From positions 1,178,001 through 1,242,000 of the forward strand of contig JAGPXD010000003.1 in the NCBI GenBank assembly GCA_020746995.1: 64,000 nucleotides of DNA, given 5' to 3'. Made by a program: the position numbers and the translations under genes. This DNA is from Plectosphaerella cucumerina. Lineage: Eukaryota > Ascomycota > Sordariomycetes > Glomerellales > Plectosphaerellaceae. The notes under the pieces are model-generated. The model worked only from the letters and a program-made list of their open reading frames with translations, was not told where the DNA came from and did not search any database. Shown piece by piece: positions 10,357-19,238 of the stretch (the first letter of the stretch is position 1; each line of letters opens with the position of its first letter).

Positions 10357-13300
10357 ATGTCCCTCTTCCGCATCGGCGTCGACGTCGGCGGCACAAACAC
10401 CGACGCCGCCATCCTCGACATCACATCCCCCGACTCCCCCGGCCGCGGCGTCCTCGCCTCCCACAAAGCCCCCACCTCCCCCGACATCACCAGCGGCATC
10501 GAGTCCGCCATCGCCGCCGTCCTCGCCTCCTCCTCCGCCCCTCGCGAGTCTATCCTCAGCGTCACCATCGGCACCACTCACTTCATCAACGCACTTGTCG
10601 AAGCAGATGCCCGCCGCCTCGCCCGCGTTGCTGCCGTGCGTCTCTGTGGGCCTTTCACGAGGCAACTGCCGCCCTTCTCGGATTTCCCTGCAGGTCTGCG
10701 CCGCGTACTCGATGGAGGGGCGTATTATCTCGATGGCGGGCTGGAGATTGACGGGAGGGAGATTGCGCCGCTTGATCATGAGCAGATCCGGAAAGCGGCG
10801 AGGGACATTGCCGCCAGCGGCGTCAAGGCTGTTTCTCTCGTTGGTGTCTTTTCACCCCTCGATCATGAGGGTATTCATGAAGAAAAGTGCCGCAGCATCA
10901 TGCTCGATGAAGCTCCCGGGCTAGACGTCGTATGCTCTCATGACATTGGTCCGCCGGGCTTCCTCGAAAGAGAAAACGCTACCATCCTCAACGCCGCCAT
11001 CCTCCGCACCGCACGAAAGGTCACGGCCGGCTTCCGCTCAGCAATGTGCCGCCTCAGCCTCACGTGTCCCCTCTACCTCTCTCAAAACGACGGCACCCTC
11101 ATCGACGTTGCCGCAGCCGCAGAGTATCCCATCAAGACCTTTGCCAGCGGACCAACCAACAGCATGACGGGCGCCGCCTTCCTCGCCGGTCTCGACAGGG
11201 GCACCAACGCACCCTCAGAAACCACAGAGCCCTCCCTCGAACCCCAAATCCTCGTTGTCGACATTGGCGGCACAACCACCGACGTCTGCGCCCTCCTCCC
11301 CTCCGGCTTCCCCCGCCAAGCCCCCGGCTTCGTCGAGGTCGGCGGCGTCCGCACAGCCTTCTCCATGCCCGAGGTCGTCTCCATCGGTCTCGGCGGCGGC
11401 ACGCGAGTCGAAGTCGGCTCGACCCCCTCCTCCGTCGTCGTCGGCCCCAGTTCCGTCGGCCACTTCCTCAAAGAACAAGCCCTCGTCTTCGGCGGCCCGA
11501 CTCTGACGACAACCGACATCGTCGTCGCCGCGGGGGCAGCCGACCTCGGCGACCGCCGCCTTCTCGAAAGCGTGCCCCGCGAGACCGTCGACGCCGCCCG
11601 CCGCAGCATCACGCGCATGATCGAGGGCGTCGTCGAGCAGATGAAAGTCTCCGCCGCACCTGTGCACATCCTCCTCGTCGGCGGCGGAGCGATGCTCGTC
11701 ACCGAAGACCTCGCGGGAGTAGACCGCTGCATCCAGCCCGTGCACCAGGGCGCCGCCAACGCCGTGGGTGCGGCCATCGGCAAGGTCTCCGGTGAGATTG
11801 ACATTATCGAGATCCTCGAGGGCAGGGACGAGAAGGAAGTCGTCGACGCCGCGTGCCGTCGCGCCGTCGACCTGGCCGTGGCAAAGGGCGCATCTCCCTC
11901 CGATGTGCGCGTCGTCGAGGTCAACAAGATCCCGGTGCAATACGTTGACAACGGCGCCATGAGGCTGCAGATCCGCGCTGTCGGGAAGCTTGCCATCCCT
12001 GAGCCCGGGACGCCCATCACCCCGACGGTGTATACCATCACGGAAGACGATGACGAGGCAGACCGCCTGCCGAAAGTCAATATCCCTGATGCCCTGGAGC
12101 CGACGTTCAGCCCATCCCTGAAAGTCGACCTAGAGAGGTACAGGCCCGACGTGCGCTCTGGATCGTGGTACCTCTCCGAAGTCGACCTCGAGCTCATCGC
12201 CACGGGGTGCGGCGTCCTCGGCACTGGTGGCGGAGGGCCGACGCACCACGAATTTCTCAAGGGCCTGGCCACGTTGAGGTCGTACCCGGCCGGAAGGGTG
12301 CGCGTCGTGTCCCCGCGGGCAATGCGCGATGATGATGTCGTGTGCTTTGGTTCATGGTATGGGAGCCCAAGCGTCATCAACGAGCGTATTGCCTCGGGGA
12401 CGGAGATCCCCGCTGGTATTGATGCGTTGAGACGTATCATGGGTCAAGATCGGCTGGACGGGATATTCATCGACGAGATGTAAGTGGATTACAAGCCGAG
12501 CAAACAGAAAGAAGAGTCTGACAGCGTGTAGCGGTGGAGGAAACGGACTCAGCACGTTCCCTACAGCGGCACACTACGACATTCCCGTGATTGATGGTGA
12601 TGCCATGGGCAGGGCCTACCCGACCATGTATCAAGGTAAGTCCCTCCTATACCCCTAATCTCTTACATCCCTAACCTCCTCCCAGCAACTCTCTCCGTCT
12701 ACGGCCACCCTCTCGCCCCCTGCGCCGTCACCGATGCCCGCGGCAACGTCAACGTCATCATGGTACGCCCCCTATCCCCCATCCCCAACCCTCACCACCA
12801 CCCCTAACCCCCTCTCCAGTCCACAGACACCCCCATCCGCCTCGAAAAGCTCATGCGCACCGCCGCCATCGAACTCGGCCTCGGCTGCGCCGCCACCGCC
12901 CGCCCCCTTCCCGGCTCCGCCATCAAAGCCCACGGCGTCCCCAACACCGTCTCCCAAGCCTGGCGCCTCGGCCGCGCCGTCCACCTCGCCCGCCGCACGA
13001 AAACCCCCCTCGTCGACGCAATCTTCGCCCAGTGCGCCGGCCGCCTCCTCTTCGCCGGCAAGATCGTCGACGTCCGCCGCTTCGTCGGCGGCGGCTACAC
13101 CATGGGCTCCGTCCTCATCGCCCCTCTGTCGGACGAGGAGCAGGACGCGCCCCCTGCGAAACATCGCAAGCCTGCCGCGGAGGATGCGTCGCATATGCTC
13201 ATCCCTTTTCAGAATGAGTATCTCTACGCGGCGCTTACCGATGCCGCGGGTGCAGAAGAGGCCGGGCGCCGCGTCGTGTGTACGGTGCCGGATCTTATAT

Positions 13301-13518
13301 CCATCCTTGGTCAGGATGGTGAGGCCATCGGGTCGCAGGACCTGCGGTACGGATTGCGGGTTAGTGTTATCGCGCTGCCGTCGCATCCGCTGTGGAAGAC
13401 GGAGACGGCCATGCCCATCGGTGGACCGGCTGCGTTTGGGCTTGATATGCCGTTTGTGGGTGTTGGGGAGTATACGGCGCCGAGGAGCGTGCTGGACGAG
13501 TATGACGTGAGTCCCTAG
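10357..13518 (+). CDS. Hydantoinase A/oxoprolinase - S-Me-THD (DUF917) fusion protein
   Basis: Four exons, 10357-12479, 12532-12635, 12686-12762 and 12820-13518 (1000 residues). The N-terminal half is hydantoinase A/oxoprolinase-like, with an ASKHA-type motif at the start (RIGVDVGGTNTDAAILD) and a second one near residue 300 (LVVDIGGTTTDVCALL). From about residue 595 the protein matches the DUF917 family, also called S-methyl-thiohydantoin desulfurase domain, with IGGGNGLSTFPTA and DGDAMGRAYPTMYQ read across the first introns. Related bacterial proteins act on hydantoins and 5-oxoproline-like rings. It is probably cytosolic, as no signal peptide is seen. A GTGAGT just before the stop (13507-13512) leaves a further 3' exon possible. 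Confidence 0.88.
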
Positions 13519-13593
13519 GGGACTTTTTTGCATCTGCATATAGCCTGCGTTGTCAAAATGAATGCATATCACTCCTATAGCTGGTCCTGTGAT

Positions 13594-14349
13594 CTAGATG
13601 TCATCAACCTCTACAACCTTCCACGTCCTGCCCTCCTCTACAACATCTTTTCCTTCCCACGTCCCAAGAACAGCCTCGCAAGGAATTCCGCCCCCTCCAC
13701 CAACCCTCTTACTCCTCCACCACCCCTTCCCCTCCGTCCACTCCCACCTCTCCGCCCGAATCTCACCTCCAACCCTCAACAGCCCCTGACACAGCCTCCC
13801 CAGCCTCACAACCCTCCCACGCTGCCTCTCCCCCTCGCCCTCCCCCTGAAAGTCCAGCACAACAATCTGCCTCCCCTCATCCCCCGGCACGCCCCTCGGG
13901 TCCTCATCAATCCAAACCTCCTCATAATCCGTCTCCACCCCCGTCTCCGGGTTCGCCATCCTCCCTTCCTCGAGCGTCCTCCCCCCTCCAAGGGGCGACA
14001 TGAACCCCTCGTCCGTGGCGTTCTCGACGTCCAACGTCCGCGAGTCAACCCAGTGCCGCCACTGCGAGTGCGTCGTATTCGGCCCGCGGTCGGGCGTAGG
14101 CACCGACAAGGATGATCCGGCAATGGCCCAGTCCAGGCGCTCCGGAGAGACAACGTCTGAGGCTATCAGTCTGTCGTGCCGTGTGATCATGATGGATGAC
14201 TCACCTTCGCCGCTCGAGGCGGCACCGGCGTGCAAGACCCTGAGATCGACGAATCGCCTCCCTGGGGATGTGAGGACAATGGTCGATGTGGGCTCGGACG
14301 CCTCCTCCGGCAGCCACCGGATAGATTCGCGAACGGAAATACTGGCCAT
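13594..14349 (-). CDS. HRI1: HRI1-like protein
   Basis: Two minus-strand exons, 14349-14205 and 14156-13594 (235 residues). The N-terminus MASISVRESIRWLP and the segment TIVLTSPGRRFVDLRVL resemble the fungal HRI1 family, small beta-rich proteins whose yeast member was found as an interactor of the casein kinase Hrr25. Their biochemical role is unknown. The 48-nt intron (gtgagt...cctcag) has no in-frame stop and is a multiple of three, so an unspliced reading is also open. The first ATG of the frame is 63 nt upstream; I chose MASIS because family members appear to begin there. The family name is from memory and was not searched. Confidence 0.7.
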   Translation of the reverse strand: MASISVRESIRWLPEEASEPTSTIVLTSPGRRFVDLRVLHAGAASSGEGESSIMITRHDRLIASDVVSPERLDWAIAGSSLSVPTPDRGPNTTHSQWRHWVDSRTLDVENATDEGFMSPLGGGRTLEEGRMANPETGVETDYEEVWIDEDPRGVPGDEGRQIVVLDFQGEGEGERQRGRVVRLGRLCQGLLRVGGEIRAERWEWTEGKGWWRSKRVGGGGGIPCEAVLGTWEGKDVVEEGRTWKVVEVDDI

Positions 14350-14731
14350 TTTATCTGGCTGAGAACTCGCTTCTGAGTGGGATAGTTGGTTGTAGATGAT
14401 CAAGCGACGCAAGGAATGAAGCAGTGTTTAGGTACAGTGTAATGTTGTGCAGGTGATGATAGCCGGGCGGGGCAAACTAGCAGCACGAAGAGGGGTCATT
14501 TCTCCCCTCGGCCGTCCTCGGAGCCTCCTCCACGTCTGCAGCCCGGAGACGCTCCCGGAAGACGACATCTGAAGCTGTGGGTGTCGTTTGCCATGCGGTC
14601 ACGATGCATTGGTCACCCTCCTCGCCTTTAGGACTTGTGCGCCAATTTGAAAAATAAATCAAACTAACAAGATGTTCACAAACCAAAGAGATATTCCAAA
14701 CCAAAGAGAATCCTCAAACAAACGCAAGAAA
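14350..14731. other. Intergenic, no gene seen
   Basis: These 382 bp hold the presumed promoter of the HRI1-like gene and the 3' flank of the next minus-strand gene. Only short unconvincing frames occur. Confidence 0.4.
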
Positions 14732-15665
14732 TCACAGCTCGAGAAGCCGTCGCAGCGCATAGGCATTGCGGTTGGTGGCGGCGAGCCTGTCGAGGACGTG
14801 TCTGGCATACACCATCTCGGCGGCCCCAAGAGAGATCCGCTGGTGCTTCAGCATAGCAAAGGTCTGTCCAATGTGGACGGCCTGCCGGTGACCCCCGCAT
14901 CCGACACAAGCCTCGAGCTTGTGGATCAGGAGATCCCTCGCGCAAAGGTAGGGTACGTCGCCATCGTTGACGTCGTCGAGGGTCACGGCGCACCGTGGCA
15001 TGCTTCCCACATGGGGCAGCTGAGAAGCAGGAACTTGGTCAGCATTTGATGAACTCTCCGGGCATAACACTGTTTCGTGCTCAGGGGTTGTCAACTCACG
15101 CCGGCGTAGTGGACGACGCGAACAGTGACCTTATCGGCGCCGCGTCGGTAGCGGATGGTCCCCGATTCCTCGAGCAAGAGGGAGTTGGCGATGGCGAGGA
15201 GTGCTTGATTGGCATTGACTTCGATAGGAATGCTGTCGGTGATGACGAGTATGGTCTACCGGGCAGATGGCGCGTCAGTCAGAGAATATGTATTGAGGGC
15301 AAGATGGATGTGATGCCGGTACGTACCTCAGCAGGCCATCCTGCAGGGAGAAGCGTCAAGAGCGCAAGATCGCCCGTGACAGCAATGTGGGCGTTGGAAT
15401 GCCCATCCATCCGCTTCAGGGCGGAAATAACTCGCCGAGCGACGATTTCGAGGTCGTGGAGGGAGAACACGGTGATCAGAAGGTGTAGCTGGAGATGGAC
15501 GGATTCGTAGATGGATGGGCTATCGAGCCAGCCAGTCGGTGTTGCCCGGACGCACGCCCATATATGTATGGATGTGTGCGGGCGGGTGGGCGTGTGGCAG
15601 CACAGCTGCCATGGTCGACAGTCGACAAATGATATCTTCCGGTATCGGCACTGCATGTCGACCAT
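14732..15665 (-). CDS. Uncharacterised protein, possibly nucleotidyltransferase-like fold
   Basis: Minus-strand exons 15665-15327, 15255-15100 and 15019-14732 are joined in phase 0 by introns with gtacgt/ggtag and gtgagt/ctcag signals (up to 260 residues). The spliced product reads LEIVARRVISALKR, then AVTGDLALLTLL and ILVITDSIPIEVNAN. Later come a strand-rich part (TIRYRRGADKVTVRVV) and DVPYLCARDLLIHKLEACVGCG near the end. This order (helix, G-x-LAL, T-D-x-x, strands, then PYL..DLL..KLEA) recalls nucleotidyltransferase-fold proteins found in fungi and in AbiEii-like families, but the catalytic Asp pair is not clear. I do not recognise a named family. The start is uncertain: the frame is open to 15833 and 15665 is only one candidate ATG. 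Confidence 0.5.
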
Positions 15666-15744
15666 CAGAAGATGCGAGCTGCTGCAGGGAAGCAGCTCCT
15701 GGCCCTTGACACGGCCGCGCGCGTGGGCCATCGCGGCTTGTCCT

Positions 15745-16380
15745 TCAGTACTGCGCTGGGTCCAGGTGCAGCAGGTGAACCTTTGGAATCTCAGAGTCGT
15801 CCCAGTCTGCCTCAACAAAGGGGTATCTCGCAATACGGCGCCTGGTCGTGTTCCACCCCATCTGCCGATCCGGTTGTTGAACGAGCCGTACCTCTGATAT
15901 CTCTGGGCGTGTGGTATCTGAAATGGAGCGGGCCGTGTAAAGAGCCGCCGTTGTTGCCGATGGGGTCAGCTGAGGCTCGACCTCCCAACTTGGAACCCTA
16001 GTCACAGGGCAATTCCGTAGTCCGAGAGGAACGTCGGCGTCATCGATGGCCCGTATGTGAACCACCAGCGTGCGGAGGCCATGGCTGGCATATGCCAGGT
16101 CACGACTGAAGCTCTCGAGATTGAGCATGTCGCCCCAGACATGTTCCGCGGCGACATGCCTGAAGCGGGCTTGTTCGTGCAGATCCAGGACCTGAATAAA
16201 TCGCCGGGCGTTGCCGTACTGGCCGAGGTGAAGAACGGTAGTGTCCCAGCATATCCAAAAGACCCGGCCGTCCGCCCTGGTCCTCAGAGGCTTAGGCATA
16301 ACGACTTCCATCTCGCGCCGCGACTCCCTGCACGCGAAACCGACCACGTACGGCGTGGGACCGACAGGTGTCAAGGTCAT
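15745..16380 (-). CDS. 2EXR-domain-like protein, N-terminus unresolved
   Basis: A 211-residue open frame on the minus strand. The segment GFACRESRREMEVVMPKP followed by FWICWDTTVLHLG resembles the second half of the fungal 2EXR domain (a CRESR motif, then a D-T-x-x-L strand). The opening half, usually F-x-x-LP-x-ELR-x-x-IW, is missing at its start. A possible relic or separate exon of it is seen at about 17110-17310. A stop codon precedes the frame 36 nt upstream of the ATG, so any extension needs an intron. It overlaps the open frame of the neighbouring minus-strand gene by up to 89 nt. It is either a gene with an unresolved first exon or a decayed copy. Confidence 0.45.
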   Translation of the reverse strand: MTLTPVGPTPYVVGFACRESRREMEVVMPKPLRTRADGRVFWICWDTTVLHLGQYGNARRFIQVLDLHEQARFRHVAAEHVWGDMLNLESFSRDLAYASHGLRTLVVHIRAIDDADVPLGLRNCPVTRVPSWEVEPQLTPSATTAALYTARSISDTTRPEISEVRLVQQPDRQMGWNTTRRRIARYPFVEADWDDSEIPKVHLLHLDPAQY

Positions 16381-17570
16381 TTTCCCACGGTCGTGCGTTT
16401 GTTCCTCGTCATCTTATTCTTCTGTTGTTTCGTGTGGTAGGGGCTAGCTGGCTTGCCGAAGCAGATAGGTGGATGGATGATTGGGTAGGCAGGTAGGTGA
16501 GGCAAGGCAAGGGCAAGGCAGGTATGATCAGATATCAAAAGAGGCGGCCGGTGAGCCGCGGCGCCGCAGGCTCTATCATGTTTGGTGGGCCGTGTCGAAA
16601 CACGGCGCTCAGGATGCCTCTTTGTCTGTCGTTTCCTGAACAGGTTCGTCTGGTCTTGCATTGGCACTACTGTCCCGGCATGGAGGAGCTGGCCATGCGC
16701 CATCAGCCGGGGCTGGCCTGGGCCACTTTGAACAGCGCCATGGAGGTTAGCCTGGGATAGACCCAAACTCCTTCGTAAATCTGCGATTTGTTGAGACAAA
16801 GACGAGGGTTGCCCTGGCTTGGCCGACGTCACGTGGTAGTATGTCGGGAGAGATCCATCTGCGCTAAGCAGCGTGAGGAGGTTCCGACTTCCAGATGCTG
16901 TTCATCCGGTGTCACATCTCACCCCACGTCCCAGCCAGCAACCAATCTGCCAGTGAGACCGGCGGGGCGGCCCCCGTCCTCGATCACTGCTCCCGTGTTG
17001 CAGCTCGAGACACAATACACAATACTCGGGATATATTTCCACGGCCAAATTTTGATACGTCACCTCTCCCACTACCGTCTGGGGCAATCGGGTCGGCTAA
17101 CTTGAAGCTGAAGACTACGGCTGGGCTGCCATCATCCACAACACTAACAACAAGAATCCTGCCCTGCCCTGCCCCTTGCGCGCCGCCACTCTTCACGGGC
17201 TGGAAAAGAGCATCTCGGATCAGTAGACCGAACCTGTTGCATCCATCCCCACCTAGGAAAACCACGAGCGACAACAATTGTCGGAAACTAAATTGCTCGA
17301 CTGGTGACAATGCCTACAAGTCGGTCAGCATACGACAGCCTTTTGGCCGTCGTGCTCCGTTCATCTGATGGCAGGCTGGCCTAGAGTGGCGCGCGACAAC
17401 GGCCCCCCTCTCAAGAAGGAATGATTGTCGCCCACCCACGCCTTTCCATCCATCCACGTAATGAAATAGTTTCTTCAACATATCCATCTAACGTCACAGC
17501 CTCGCCGTCTATAAGCCCGCGGCCGGCGTGCAAGGCCCCGTCCCGAAATATACAACATCCCCTCCCTATT
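16381..17570. other. Intergenic; possible N-terminal 2EXR relic at about 17110-17310 (minus)
   Basis: No complete gene is supported. On the minus strand, around 17110-17310, a frame reads LIRDALFQPVKSG and then RILVVSVVDDGSPAVVFSF, which resembles the first half of a 2EXR domain but lacks its LP-x-ELR core. A short (CCCTG) tract lies at about 17159-17176. Confidence 0.3.
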
Positions 17571-19238
17571 TCAGGATCCGTACTTCCCCCTCAGAGCATC
17601 AACCTCGCGCTGCAGCGCGTCCAGGTCCGCCAGGATGTCTTCGCCCCTGCGCTCCTCGGCCGCAGCTTCCTCGGCAATACCCCCCTGCGGCCCTGGTGGC
17701 GTGAACACCCGCACGCTGTCCAGGCTGCCGCGCCCGACTGGCCCGGGCCCGTCCATGCTGCCCTTGCTGCTCCCGCGCTGTCTCGGCGGGGGTGGCGGCG
17801 GCGCCATTGTGCTGTCCTTTTCTCTATTCCCGAGGCTGCGCCTCGCGCCCTCCGCGCTCCGCGGGTTGGGCCTACGTGTGGATGGGTTCCGCGCGGGCGG
17901 TGGCGGCGGTGGTGCTATCCTCGGGTGCTCGTCGCCAACCGTGTCGACAGAGGCGTTGGAGTGCTCCGCCGGGAAACCCAAAGGTGACACCTCCGCCTCT
18001 GATATCGACGGGCTCGTGGGTGACGCGAGGGCCGACCCAAAGTGAGATGAGAGCCGCTGGGAGGCGCCCGGCCTGCGCGGCGGCGGCGGTGCGGGGGCCT
18101 GTCTGCCGGCCGCGCTCTCCAGCCGCGAGTGTTGCGACTCGAGGGACGAGCGGGGCTGCGCCTCGTCGTCATGTGTAGGGGGTTGAGTGGTGCCCGCCAG
18201 CTTGCTCTCCGACCTCGAATGCCCTCTGCGCGGGGGAGGTGCCGGCGTCGGCTTCTTGCCACTGCTGGCTTCGGGCGCCTTCGCAGCATCAGGTCTCTCT
18301 GGGGTCTTCCCGGCAGCCTCCCGGGCAAAGATATCGTCGACCTCTTCATCTGTATCGTGCGCCCTCGGAGCCGGCGGCAGCGGCTTGTTCACGTCCGAGG
18401 GCGATCTAGGTGTCAGAGGCGAAGTAAACGGACCGTCCTCCCCTGCTGCTGGCTTAATAACCTTTCCACGTCGCGACGTTGGCGGCGGCGGCGCCTTCTT
18501 CTGCACGGGGGTCTGCCCTGCGGCGTGATGAGAGACGGCCTCCTCGCGCTCCTGATCCGTAGCTTCGTGTGATGTCCTCGGCGTGACCTCGACAGCGGCC
18601 ATCGGCGAGGGAGCGTCGTATGGTCCGTCCGAGACGGAGTGCTTCGAGATGGACGACGTCTCGGTGCTGTTGTCCCGTCCAGACTGGCCCGTCAGCAGCA
18701 GCCTAGAAAAGGCATTGACGTCCAGGGCACCCTTCCCGGGCGGCGCTGCAGTCGCAGCAGCATCTCGTTCTTGCCCATTCTCGGTGGTATCAAAGCTCGT
18801 GTTCATGCCAAAGGGATTCGCGAGCCCCTGGTTCGCGGCCACGAGCGGCGCGGCCTCGGGCATGGCAGGAAGGGCGAAATGGTCGGGGTTCGCGGGGAAC
18901 CTCTGCTCAAACGGGTCGTCGGCGTTGGCGTGTGGCCGAGGCCGAGAGGAGAGGTCGTCGTCGTCATCGGACGAGTCGTCGCCCTGGTACCGGGTCTTGA
19001 CAGGCGAGTCTGGCGACAGCGGCGGCGGTGACTGGACGCGGACCCGCTTGACGACCTTTGTCTTTGTCTTTGTCGGTCGGCCGTCGCGGGAGTCCACGTC
19101 CTCGCTGTCGGGGGTGGATGCGGCGGTGGTGATTGATTCGAGAAAGGCGGCGGGCGATGCGGCCTGCGGGATGGCCGGGGCGTCGACAGCGGGCGTCGGG
19201 CCCTTTCTGCGAAAGGGGTTCGTGGAGATCTCGGCCAT
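17571..19238 (-). CDS. Proline-rich, NPF-motif protein (probable endocytosis/actin adaptor)
   Basis: A single-exon minus-strand gene of 555 residues. It is almost entirely low complexity: proline runs of six to seven (for example RIAPPPPPPARNPS and MAPPPPPPRQR), Ser/Thr-rich spacers and an acidic DSSDDDDD patch. It opens MAEISTNPFRRKG, has a second NPF (LANPFGM) and DPFEQRF, and ends in a short predicted coiled coil (DILADLDALQREVDALRGKY). NPF and DPF are the peptides bound by EH domains and AP-2 appendages, and polyproline binds SH3 domains or profilin. Together they suggest an adaptor at endocytic or cortical actin sites, perhaps like yeast Aim21, but that identity is a guess. The start follows from the open frame. 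Confidence 0.75.
   Translation of the reverse strand: MAEISTNPFRRKGPTPAVDAPAIPQAASPAAFLESITTAASTPDSEDVDSRDGRPTKTKTKVVKRVRVQSPPPLSPDSPVKTRYQGDDSSDDDDDLSSRPRPHANADDPFEQRFPANPDHFALPAMPEAAPLVAANQGLANPFGMNTSFDTTENGQERDAAATAAPPGKGALDVNAFSRLLLTGQSGRDNSTETSSISKHSVSDGPYDAPSPMAAVEVTPRTSHEATDQEREEAVSHHAAGQTPVQKKAPPPPTSRRGKVIKPAAGEDGPFTSPLTPRSPSDVNKPLPPAPRAHDTDEEVDDIFAREAAGKTPERPDAAKAPEASSGKKPTPAPPPRRGHSRSESKLAGTTQPPTHDDEAQPRSSLESQHSRLESAAGRQAPAPPPPRRPGASQRLSSHFGSALASPTSPSISEAEVSPLGFPAEHSNASVDTVGDEHPRIAPPPPPPARNPSTRRPNPRSAEGARRSLGNREKDSTMAPPPPPPRQRGSSKGSMDGPGPVGRGSLDSVRVFTPPGPQGGIAEEAAAEERRGEDILADLDALQREVDALRGKYGS

Noticed and set aside
11082..12440. Minus-strand open frame of 452 codons
   Set aside because: It is antisense to the hydantoinase exon. 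Ser/Arg/Pro/Thr composition reflects codon bias on the other strand.
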